This document shows positions 55,275-64,000 of a stretch of 64,000 nucleotides of DNA, in pieces. The translations under genes and the position numbers were made by a program. Location: NCBI GenBank assembly GCA_904066235.2, contig CAJFCV020000004.1, positions 12,276,001 to 12,340,000 of the forward strand, in the 5' to 3' direction. How positions within the stretch are numbered: position 1 is the first letter of the stretch; every line of letters starts with the position of its first letter. Origin of the DNA: Bursaphelenchus xylophilus. Lineage: Eukaryota > Nematoda > Chromadorea > Rhabditida > Aphelenchoididae. The notes under the pieces were generated by a model that was not told the DNA's origin, searched no databases, and was given only the letters and a program-made list of their open reading frames with translations.

Positions 55275-57796
55275 ATTCGGATCTGAAGAATGTAGCTGTT
55301 GGTTTGTGGAAAAATGTGAGCAATGTGTAATTGAGAGCGTCTGCAACGTTATACGCTCTTCAAACAAGATTATGCTGGGCTAATCAACCTGAAAAACACC
55401 AAAAAAGTTCAAAGAAAAAAGAAAATTCGACATGCGAGACTAAGATCGTTAACCATTCTAATATAAGACACATTTACGAAGTAAATACGATGTTATAAAG
55501 TATTTTCGAGGCACGGCGGTTTCAACAAAGGGAAAAAATTTCCTTCGTTTGGTCTCGTTTTTGAAGCCTGGCGGCAGCTCGCGGAGCGGAAAATGGCGAT
55601 TTTACGACCTTTTTAGTCATAACTTTGTTGGTAAGAGTCGAATTAAAAATCGACCAGAGATTAAGAAAGAGCATTACTTTACCGATATAATGACATAAAG
55701 ATTTCGAAAATTGGTTGGATTTAGAGGTATGTTGTTTAAAGCCGAAAAAATCGTATTTTACAACTGGTGTAACATACGTATACGGTGAAATTTGGAAAAA
55801 CTGATAGCCTAGTTACAGAGCTAAGCTCCTGACAAAACGAACAACACCTTAAATGTAAAAAACGGTGGGATATACTAGGAGTTATAGTCTTTTGAAAAAC
55901 ACCAAAAAATCAGAGGTTTGAAAAATGTCACTAAAACTACAGTATCTTTTTAATGAGACCTTTAATCAAAAATCGACCAGAGATTTAGAAACTTAATCAA
56001 ACAGCGATTGTTTATACATAAAAAATTTGGATCATCGACTTCGATTTTGAACCATTGTTTAAAGCGAAAGGTACGGTAGTCATGACATCGGCGGAGAGAA
56101 ATCGCAGTAAAATCGTAGGAATTGTTGGCAACCACAAAATTTGCATAAAATAAAGTTGATACGTGAACGCTTTTGACGTTGTTAATTGTACTTAACCTGT
56201 AGATTACATTTTTCTTGGTTTATGTTACACTTGAGACAGCTGAACTAACTCAACATGATTTGTATAGGACTCTCTAGAATATTCAGTAATACGAATTCTA
56301 AAAAATTTATTTGTATTGTAATACTATGAGGTTACAGTAGGCATACCATAAATGAGTTCTAAAGACCTCTTCTTCCACTTAAAACGCACTTCGCGAGCTG
56401 TGGAAGGGGGGTCTGCCCTAGAAATTGACCCCCACTTTTTTTTGTCTTAACTGATGACATGTAGGATGCTAAAGAACTTGGTGAATTTTTTTCGAAAAAT
56501 TCGTCATCATGACCGAGATATGACGTATTTATTGAATTTCGCATAATGTGATATATTGTACTGATTTATTGCCGAAATATCTCAGAACTGAGTATATATA
56601 CGTTATTGGCCATGCTGAACAACTTTGTAATTGACCCGAAGTTTGTCAGGTTACTGTAACATACCGTAACGCCAATGCTCAATCAAAAAATCTCGATTTT
56701 CTCGATTTTTTTCAATAATTTTCGTGGATTTTTTTTCATTTTTGGAATCAGCGCTGTGAAAAAACTTTCCCATAAACGGAATTCACACAGGCAAAATGTT
56801 TGCACGCGTCAGGTAGCTGTAAAGCTCTCCTTAATAATGAAGATGAAGTGTAACTTCCAGGGCAATCTTATTACGGACTCTCTTGGCTCAGTGTGTTCGT
56901 TGATCTTTTTTAGTCTAGTAGCAAAGGAACGTCGACGTGCTTTTTATAAGCGGTGAAACATCGCGAACGTAATTATGGAATCCGAAGATTATGATCATCA
57001 CGGTTGAACCCATACCTCATATTTTTATTTAATTCGATATAATTATGAACAGTTCACCGATTTAGGCCCGTTTATATACCGTGTTACACGCAAATAAATT
57101 GCTTTTCTTTGTTTTGCAGTGTAACTCGAAAAACTTCTATCGTATAACTTGGTCCCGCAATTTGCACGCGTTTCATTTCTTTCTTTTCGAAAAGTTTTTT
57201 TCGCCCATTCGAAGGGTTGCTTTGAAACCGCCGTGAACAACAAAAACATTTTTCCCGCGAAATTTCAGGTAGCACGGAATGCCAAGATTCAATTTTTCGT
57301 GGCGGAGCGCAATTTCGTATCAAGTGAATGTAAGATATGTATCGAAAAAACACTGAGCAGATATATGGCAAACTTTTTGTGGTTTTCTAGTTGTCTTCTT
57401 TGTCCAGTTTAATTTTATTATTGTATGTCTTAAGATCCATCTAAAATTCGTCGGTTTTTGCGCAAGTCTTCAAAAAAAGTTGCGTAAAAGCCGAAAAACC
57501 AACCTGAAAATATTAAAATCCTCTAAATTGGAGTATCCACCGGTGACCAGAAATTATTGGCTTCATTATCTCTTCCTTCATCCCTGTGTTAGACATGAGG
57601 CTGACCCTCAAAGATGGGCGACTCATGGACGTATCCCAAAATTTTTTTAATAAAAATTCCAATGCCCTGTTGTTGGTAATCGACATAACTTTTTATATTC
57701 CATTTCTTCATTTCCTTATCATTTCCGCAGGAGCAGTCTCTAAAACTTTTAGTCAGTGAAAAATTAATATTGAACAATGATTATTTCTCCGCGGAA
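55275..57796. other. 2.5 kb intergenic stretch, no supported gene
   Basis: AT-rich with two copies of an ATCGACCAGAGAT-containing block (about 55.65 and 55.97 kb). 5' exons of the cathepsin-like gene could lie here, since an acceptor-like TTTCCGCAG ends at 57730, but none was identified with confidence. Confidence 0.4.
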
Positions 57797-60700
57797 ATGC
57801 AATTACTAATAATTTTTGTTATATTTGCTCTATGCTCTGCAGATGAGGTCCCAAAAAAGTTCGATCTGCGAGATCATGCCGGATGTGGAAGTCGGATAAA
57901 ACAAGTGCAAAGTCAAAGTGAAAAGATCTTTTTGGCGTTCTTGTTCTGTGACCCGGCACTTGCGGGCAACCACTTTGTGGGCAGCAAAAAGAGCCACGAA
58001 GATTCTGCGGCACGTCACGCGTCAAACTGAGATAAGCTAAAACAGTCCGGTGAATGGATTGGCGGTTTGCCAAAAAAAGACGCGAAAAATCGTTTTGTCG
58101 GAGAAGAAATGGGGAATTTTTTGGGGCGAGAGAGTACGTTTTTGCGTGTCTTTTTTCTCTCTATCTCTGCGAAATCAAGACGAAGTGTAAAAAACCGATA
58201 GCGAAGAGTCTATTCCGGTCACCGGACTCCTCAGTTTGACGTGCGTCAATCCAGCGCATTTCCCGAACCGTTTCGAAACTTCGTGTCGTTTTCATTGATT
58301 TACAAAAGAGACGAAATTTCGCGAAATTATCGGCACCTTTTCTCGCCGGAAATAATTGTTTTTTCTCGAAAAGGAAGGATAAAGATAAGAAAATGCGTTT
58401 AATCGGATAGTGACATTTCGTTTTGAACGAATCACCAAAAAGGGACGGGAAATCTTTTCTTCCATTTTGGATTGAGGGCATTTTCGGAAATCAGCCAACA
58501 TTTCTTGAATAGTTTCCATACGATTTTAATCAGGCATTTTTAATTTGAAGGCAGTAGATAAGTTCAATAGATTCGGGTGCTTAACTACACGGAGTTACCA
58601 ATGCAAACTTTCTGTTATATTTCGTAGATTACGGTAGAAAAATCGTAATCGTAAATTCCTGCAAAGTGTTGCCCGCAAGAGCTACGACGCACGTCAACCT
58701 GAGGCAATCTAAAACCGTCCGGTGAACGGATTGGCAATTCGCCGCGAAAAACTTTTTGTCGAGGAAGAAATGGGGAATTTTTGGGGCGAGAGAGTAGGTT
58801 TTTGCGCGCCTTTTCTCTGACTTCTCTGTGAAATCAAGATGAAGTGTAAAAACCGATAGCGAAGTGTCTATTCCGCTCACCGGATTCCTCAGCTTAACGT
58901 ACGACATGCTTTTTTCCGATTATTACTAATCTCTTTATAACTCCAGGTCTCTGTCTGAATTCGTGGGCGATCCAAGCGGCTAGTGTGTTATCAGATCGAT
59001 TATGCATGATGACTACAAACGCAGATGTGGAAGTCAGTGGCATGGATATCTTGGCATGTTGCAAGGGTTGTATGGCAGGGTATGTGAAATTTAGTGCAGC
59101 ATTAATCTGGTCGTCAGTTGGAACATTTGCAGCACATTTCCCCTTCATTTGTTCCGTCTTACGTTAGTAAGACTTTTTTCCGTTATGGCAAACTCCGTTA
59201 GAACTAAATTTGTTTTTCTGTTGCTAATATTATACATTCAACTTGCCGGACCAAAAAGTACCGGACAAAAGATTACAGCTCGCATTTGTCAGGACGTCGC
59301 GATAATTGCGGGCAGCCACTATGCGGGCAGCCGTCATTTTCCAATTAAAACTTATATTTTTCTACCGTAACCTAACAGGGGAAGTACTCTAGATTTTCTT
59401 TCAATTTTTCACACACGTCGGGAATGGACTAAAAATCAATTCCTGAAAGTTTTAGCTCGCGCTTTGCGGGCGCCGCCGAGATATCGAACGATTTTTGCCG
59501 CCGAGAGAGCACGCTAAACGTGGTGAGCGGTCAGAGAGAAAAACGCTTTTTGGCCATAAATTTGGCAGTTTCGTGCGGAAAAATTTTATTTTTTATAGAA
59601 ACATTATTGTTTACGGTAGAGATAGGCTTGAAACTAACTTTTCGTGCCGAAATTCGGCAAAAAGTCCTAAATTTTCGCCGACTTTCGATCTAAAAATCTC
59701 GGTTGTTTCTGCAAAGCGCGAGCTAGGATTCTCGCATATTTCTTAGAAAAAATTATTCTAAATTTGTGACAAGTTTCATCAAAATCTGAGCGCCGCACTT
59801 GGAGTACTTCCGCTGTAAGTAGTATGAGTTATGGTTGTTTGTTTTCAACAAAATTGGTATTGGCAAATGATTGCTGCTTTCCAACCGTGCTCGCGGAATC
59901 TCCATGGTTCTTCTTGGCTGTCCACAACGTGTTGCCCGCAAGTGTCCGCCTGCCTTTATTGACATATTCTACGGTTTTCTTTGCATGCGGAATGGGGAGG
60001 AACAGCCGGAATAAGCACGCTTTTCGTAAGGAACATCGCCCTTCCGCACGGAAAAGAAGAATTACTCCGGTCTGGATCAGACTTTGCTTCCCGAAGACAG
60101 TGAAGCCTTTTCTAAGCTTCAGTTCCGAGGTTTCATCCTGGCAATGTTCAATGATTTCAGTTGTTACGACTACTCAGCGACAGTACGGAGGGCATTTCTT
60201 CATTGGACGTACCGCGGGGTTAAGACTTACTTGAAGAACCAGACCAAATGCTTCCCTGATTACCCGGAGTGCAAAGCTTTCAACGATGACACTGTGACCC
60301 TTCGTACGTTAAATGTTATTGTATATAATACGGTGTAACCTTTGTAAAATGGACTCCTAGAAAGCAGGACTTTGCTATAACGATCAACTTTACAGGGTAG
60401 TCACGTTTAAGCCGAAACGAGCCTATTGTAAGACGAAGCCCTTCTTCGAGATTTTCTTATGTGCCATTGAAAAACTCAGATTAGAAAAGCCCTAAGGCAT
60501 GGTGAATATTAAAAGTTGTATCAGTAAAAAGTCAGTGTCATAAGAAGTAGTTTGATGTTTGATTTACATCAAACAGTCCATTGGTTGCTAAGTTATGACC
60601 AGAGGTTGCCACGGCCAAAATTTCGGCTACTGCTCCGGCTCTTAGCTCCCAGAACCGGAGCCGAGACAAAATTTTCAGCTCCGGCTCAAAATAATTAAAA

Positions 60701-61314
60701 ATAATTTCCAAAAATGCAAAGAACCGGCTTCGGAGCCGTTGCAATCCCTGGTTATTCCTAAAACAAGACGTATCACCTTTTCCCACCCAGCCTGTATCTT
60801 ATTCCGTGACGTTCTTTCTGCATTTTTAGCGTGGCATCCGTGCAAAGGCGGTTATTGGGGGAGTCTTCCAACATGCAAAGAAAAATGTGATTTTGAGCCT
60901 ATAGAATCCGGCGTTATAAGAGGCAGTGAATTAGTGGAAATCAAAGGAAACATTGACCTCATCAAACAGGAATTAATGCACTTTGGCCCGATGGCTTTTA
61001 CCATCGATCTGCAAGCAGCGTTGGTGACGTATCCGGGTGGTATTTATATTGTAAGTAATCGCTTTGCAGTGCAATGTTCCCTCAATTTTTAGCCCAATTT
61101 CAACGCCCTCGTTCTTGGCCAACAATCGCTCAAGCTGATTGGCTGGAACGAAGAAGAGAGTACGCCGTATTGGTTGGCAAGAAACTCGTGGGGAAGTAAA
61201 TGGGGCTATGACGGAGTTGTGAGGATAGCCATGTATCTGCCTGGGGGCGAAGTTACGCTGAAGAGTGTTGCAGCACCGAGATTGAAAGATATCGATTGGC
61301 AGAAACGTCAATAA
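57797..61314 (+). CDS. Cathepsin B-like pseudoprotease (catalytic Cys and His replaced)
   Basis: Exons 57797-57917, 58947-59079, 60161-60303, 60830-61050 and 61093-61314 join in phase to 279 residues. A leader (MQLLIIFVIFALCSA) runs straight into VPKKFDLRDHAGC, the mature N terminus of the C1A family, so no propeptide is present in this model. The oxyanion Gln (Q40) and first Cys (C43) remain, but the usual CGSCW reads CLNSW, so the nucleophile is S46. The histidine position in the G-H-A-I-x-I-x-G-W block reads QSLKLIGW (Q217). The Asn and structural motif ARNSWGSKWGYDG (N237) are kept. Occluding-loop-like WHPCKGG and PTCKEKCDF are visible. It cannot be a normal cysteine protease; a secreted binding or inhibitory role is possible. 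Alternatively CTCTGCAG before the mature part is an acceptor, and leader and propeptide lie upstream. Large introns 1-3 are full of MITEs, so decay into a pseudogene is also conceivable, but no stop or frameshift was found. Confidence 0.75.
58017..58247. mobile_element. About 230-bp MITE (family H), copy 1
   Basis: Terminal inverted repeats around CGTCAAACTGAG...AGTCCGGTGA and TCACCGGACTCCTCAGTTTG. The interior AGAAATGGGGAATTTT and GGGGCGAGAGAGTA are shared with a second copy 670 bp downstream. Located in the first intron of the cathepsin-like gene. Confidence 0.7.
58685..58905. mobile_element. About 220-bp MITE (family H), copy 2
   Basis: Direct repeat of copy 1 with the same ends (CGCACGTCAACCTGAGGC... 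to TCACCGGATTCCTCAGC) and about 85-90 percent visible similarity. Same intron, same orientation; the element ends about 40 bp before the acceptor of exon 2. Confidence 0.7.
59386..59814. mobile_element. Repeat family B MITE, best-preserved copy (429 bp)
   Basis: Begins CAGGGGAAGTACTCTAG and ends GGAGTACTTCCGCTG; arms hold TTTTAGCTCGCGCTTTGC and GCAAAGCGCGAGCTAGGAT. It lies in intron 2 of the cathepsin-like gene (59080-60160). This copy defines the termini used to recognise older relatives at 15.6, 16.8 and 17.5 kb. Confidence 0.75.
60600..60750. mobile_element. hAT-like GC-rich MITE (151 bp)
   Basis: CAGAGGTTGCCACGGCC and GGAGCCGTTGCAATCCCTG ends, with flanks GTTATGAC and GTTATTCC (6 of 8 matching). 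Interior GGCTCC-type low-complexity sequence links it to the element at 20.3 kb. Located in intron 3 of the cathepsin-like gene. Confidence 0.65.
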
Positions 61315-61576
61315 GTTTTATCTATTGGGAACATAAATGCAATCATTTACCACGTCTTTTTTCGATCGTATTTTTACCATTACAGCGTGAAAAAATTTAT
61401 ATTTTATCTTGAACAAGGTTTTCATGAAAAATTGGTTATGCTATTAACGACAAATATGAATATGTCGGTCGTCGATCCGACTGTGCACCGTGCCGGCGAT
61501 CTCTGCCGGCGCCGCGAAATGCCTGTATATCTGATCGCGTTTCGAATTCGACAACCATCTGCGTCGGCGGGCCAGT
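61315..61576. other. Convergent intergenic spacer
   Basis: 262 bp between the stop codons of the cathepsin-like and transthyretin-like genes, containing the 3' ends of both. A 77-codon plus frame crossing it (61387-61620) overlaps the last exon of the transthyretin-like gene and is not credible. Confidence 0.5.
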
Positions 61577-62815
61577 CTACTTCAGTCCATGACTCCGGCA
61601 TCTCATCTCCCCACCGTTGATGGAGAGGTCCTGAACGCCGAAATCATAGACCACTTCGGCGTCTCCGCTGTGAATGAAATATGAGTCGATTGGGACGACG
61701 AGGTAGCGGCGGCAATGCTGAAAAGGCGGATGCGTTAGAGCTGTAAATGTGTGGAAGATTGTGATCTGAAAACTGGTGTTGTTTTGAGCCCTAGGACATT
61801 GGAATTTAAGGAAGAAAAAGCCAGCGGGATAGTCATCCAAATGGCAAAGTTTGACTAAAAGAAATTGATGATATATTTTCGAATAGAATGAAATATATAT
61901 TTAATATGGATGCAAAACATCCGTAATTATCTGTCGAGAAAATAATGGGCATTCTGTCGCATCAAAAATCGCATAGAAAAATGAATTGTACCGCGGCAAA
62001 ATTGAACATCTTTTCACTTCAGCGACAAGACCGGCTCAGCAACATTGACCTCATTATTTTCCCGGCAGATTAATAACTGTTGACTCTCTCAACTGTGCTT
62101 GCAAAACGGAAGTAAATTTTTGCAGAGATGACTATGCGTTCCAACAAAATTGTTTACCTCCTTTTTTACAAAGCATCAGCCATTTTTCCCATAGAATTAT
62201 CTACCGTTTCTTCCCATTGCCTCCTCAAATGTAGTCTACCCCAAATGTTTACCCCCTCAACTCACCGGCTCTCCGCCATTTGTGCAGTTGTGGACGATCC
62301 GCAGTTCGGGCTCGATGTTTGTCAGCTCGCGGGTTGTACCGTCCAGGAAGAAGGCGCCGATCTCGTCTGTCAATTCCTGGTCGAGCAGCTCGTCGCTGTC
62401 AAAGGGGACTGCAAATTGATAAAGGTCACGGTCTGTTTACAATCCCGAAAATCCTGATAAGGAGGTTAGGGAAAAGCAGTAGGGAGAGGCTTGTTGATAT
62501 GACAATCTGACTACTGGGGAATTTCCCACTGTTTTTACATCTAATTTTGTGACCAAAACATATCAAAACGCAACTTTTTTGGGGATAGTAACTTTTAGTT
62601 TTGCCCTATTGGGCGCAAAAACCAGACATAAAGAAAATTAAGACAGAGGTGCACTTACATCGGTCCTTGTCGTAAATCGAAACCAACGCGTCGACCAATG
62701 GACGGCCATTGCACTTCAGCCGTCCTTTTGCCGCAACTCCTTGCACTCGGAACGCTTCTACTGTACACATGCAGCCGAAGAAGGCCAGAAAAGCCAATCC
62801 GTGTAGACAATGCAT
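61577..62815 (-). CDS. Transthyretin-like (TTL) secreted protein (146 aa)
   Basis: Minus-strand exons 62815-62659, 62408-62266 and 61717-61577 join in phase to 146 residues, the usual size of nematode TTL proteins. The signal peptide covers residues 1-21 (ending CTVEA), then comes VQGVAAKGRLKCNGRPLVDALVSIYDKDR, the hallmark start of the TTL beta-sandwich, followed by an acidic loop, LRIVHNC (the conserved HxC segment), CRRYLVVPIDSYFI, and VYDFGVQDLSI. The two conserved cysteines expected to pair are in the VHNC and HCRR segments. TTLs are secreted nematode proteins implicated in extracellular recognition (for example TTR-52 bridges apoptotic cells to phagocytes), but the specific role here is unknown. 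The C-terminal tail MRCRSHGLK has an extra cysteine. Confidence 0.92.
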
Positions 62816-64000
62816 GTCGACGATTTTTGTATTGATACTAAGAGGTATTCTAAAGAGAAACAGAAGTTAGTAAGTTTAATGTAGAATGTTGCCGCGAACA
62901 AACATCAAATCTTGAGGGAAGAAGGGGCCGATACAGAAAAGTGAAATTCTGGATGGCTGGGGAAAATAATCGAAGACTATTAGGAGCATGCAAATGCTAC
63001 ATGAAGTTAGATTTGACATCATTAACGTTTTGGGGGGCAAAAATATCGGCTAAGACGTCAATGATATATTCTTGGATGCTGCTGAAGGCACCTGGTATGT
63101 CTTTCAGACGGTCTTGGCATTTCCTCTCACCCACGCAAGCTTACAACTACATGAACTCGTTTTTTGATTATTTTGGTTGACGGTTCTGGCCTACAATGTC
63201 AACTACGCGCATTTAGACCTTTTTTTTGTCTCAGCGCCCACTAGGGATGCTAGTTAGCATTATTTGATGATTATTTTGTACACATTCCAAGTCATCGCAA
63301 GAGAACTTCCTAGGAATTCGGGTTACAACGCAATCCTTGCATTACAAGCCAGTCAAAAATCATGACTCTCACTTACTACCACCCCATCACTACAGTATCC
63401 CTTACTTCCTATGTTTTCAACAACATTCTGTCAAGATTCTCCCATCTACGCTTCAACTCCGCCCCAGAACACACGCAACTTTCCCTCCTCAACCTTGAAA
63501 CAGTTGAGGAATTCTCCAGCAATTTCCCCGCTCCAAAACTCTCGCCTCACCCTCAACTCGACTTTCGTTGAAAATAAGCAGGGCAACCCCTTCTAATGTT
63601 ATCAATTCGCGAGGCTTATGAACTTGATAAGTCGGTGCTTGAGAAGCCTCTCGACGAGATTCGAAGCCGCCTTTGTTTTGGGTCCGACCAAAATGAGAGT
63701 GAGAGAGATAACCCGTCGATAATGCCGAGTTTTGTTTATTTTTTTGGAGTTGAAAACTGTCAAGATGAAAGGACAAGGTCACAACAAAGATTTGGAAAGA
63801 AATTGTCTAACCTTTGAACCCTAATCAATGTAAAAGTTTTGCTGTTTGTCAACAAGATCAATGGCGTTTTGAGACAACATCCAAAGATTGAAAAATCAAT
63901 AACATTATCTATAACATACTGTAATTTCAGCATCAAAAACACTCCCCAAAGCCTCTCAAAATTTCCAAACGTAATTTGCACCCAAAAAATTGAGCACTCA
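62816..64000. other. Right end, no supported gene
   Basis: 5' flank of the transthyretin-like gene followed by AT-rich DNA. Frames at 62941-63180 and 63596-63817 (plus) are open for 73-79 codons; the latter starts with ATG and is hydrophilic, but no donor, domain or neighbour supports it. The window may cut a gene here. Confidence 0.4.

Noticed and set aside
60739..60829. Upstream extension of cathepsin-like exon 4 as coding sequence
   Set aside because: The segment overlaps the end of a hAT-like MITE and precedes a good TTTTTAG acceptor; the family alignment begins only after the acceptor.

Overview
This is a piece of a nematode nuclear genome. The genes are split by short GT-AG introns (mostly about 40 to 150 bp, with acceptors of the form TTTTCAG), intergenic DNA is AT-rich, and several families are nematode-typical: a transthyretin-like secreted protein, a tandem pair of 7TM chemoreceptors and small secreted cysteine-rich proteins. 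Much of the DNA between and inside genes is non-autonomous inverted-repeat transposon sequence. The species cannot be named from sequence alone. All spliced models below were built by hand: I joined exons only where donor, acceptor and reading phase agreed and, where a family was recognised, where the protein stayed collinear with it.

Left third (1-23 kb). A small TATA-box gene for a secreted Pro-rich peptide (2446-2712) comes first. It is followed by two convergent DM-domain (doublesex/mab-3 type) genes (4082-4741 + and 7078-7728 -) with identical exon 1 length and the same splice point; a third DM-type C-terminal tail lies in the loop of a nearby 0.9 kb palindrome. Next are the C-terminal exons of a GPAT3/4-type glycerol-3-phosphate acyltransferase (9521-11412 -) and a gene of unknown function (14773-20996 +) whose 5.5 kb intron is packed with nested repeats. 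A 1.5 kb near-perfect foldback element follows at 21162-22650.

Middle (23-41 kb). A complete 15-exon CYFIP/GEX-2 gene (WAVE-complex subunit, 1317 aa, minus strand) carries a 126-bp tandem array in its twelfth intron. It is divergent, 370 bp from start to start, from a complete glyoxylate/hydroxypyruvate reductase gene (plus). Then come a secreted Cys-rich protein (36196-37245) and an ALDH3-type aldehyde dehydrogenase (39234-41045 -) with a 20-bp minisatellite upstream of it.

Right third (41-64 kb). A tiny Cys-rich secreted precursor (43457-43986 -) is followed by two paralogous 7TM receptors (47100-48824 and 52403-54497) with matching exon structure, separated by a 1.9 kb foldback element. 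Beyond them are a basic protein built on a duplicated exon motif (54651-55274 -), a cathepsin B-like protein whose catalytic Cys and His are both replaced (57797-61314 +), and a transthyretin-like gene (61577-62815 -). The last 1.2 kb has no supported gene.

No tRNA, rRNA, CRISPR array or prokaryotic-type operon was recognised. At least nine repeat families were found. The most abundant is a roughly 255-bp TA-flanked MITE with ten copies. The most notable biology is the inverted DM-gene pair, the catalytically dead cathepsin B-like protein, the duplicated-motif basic protein and the in-frame tandem array in the CYFIP intron.
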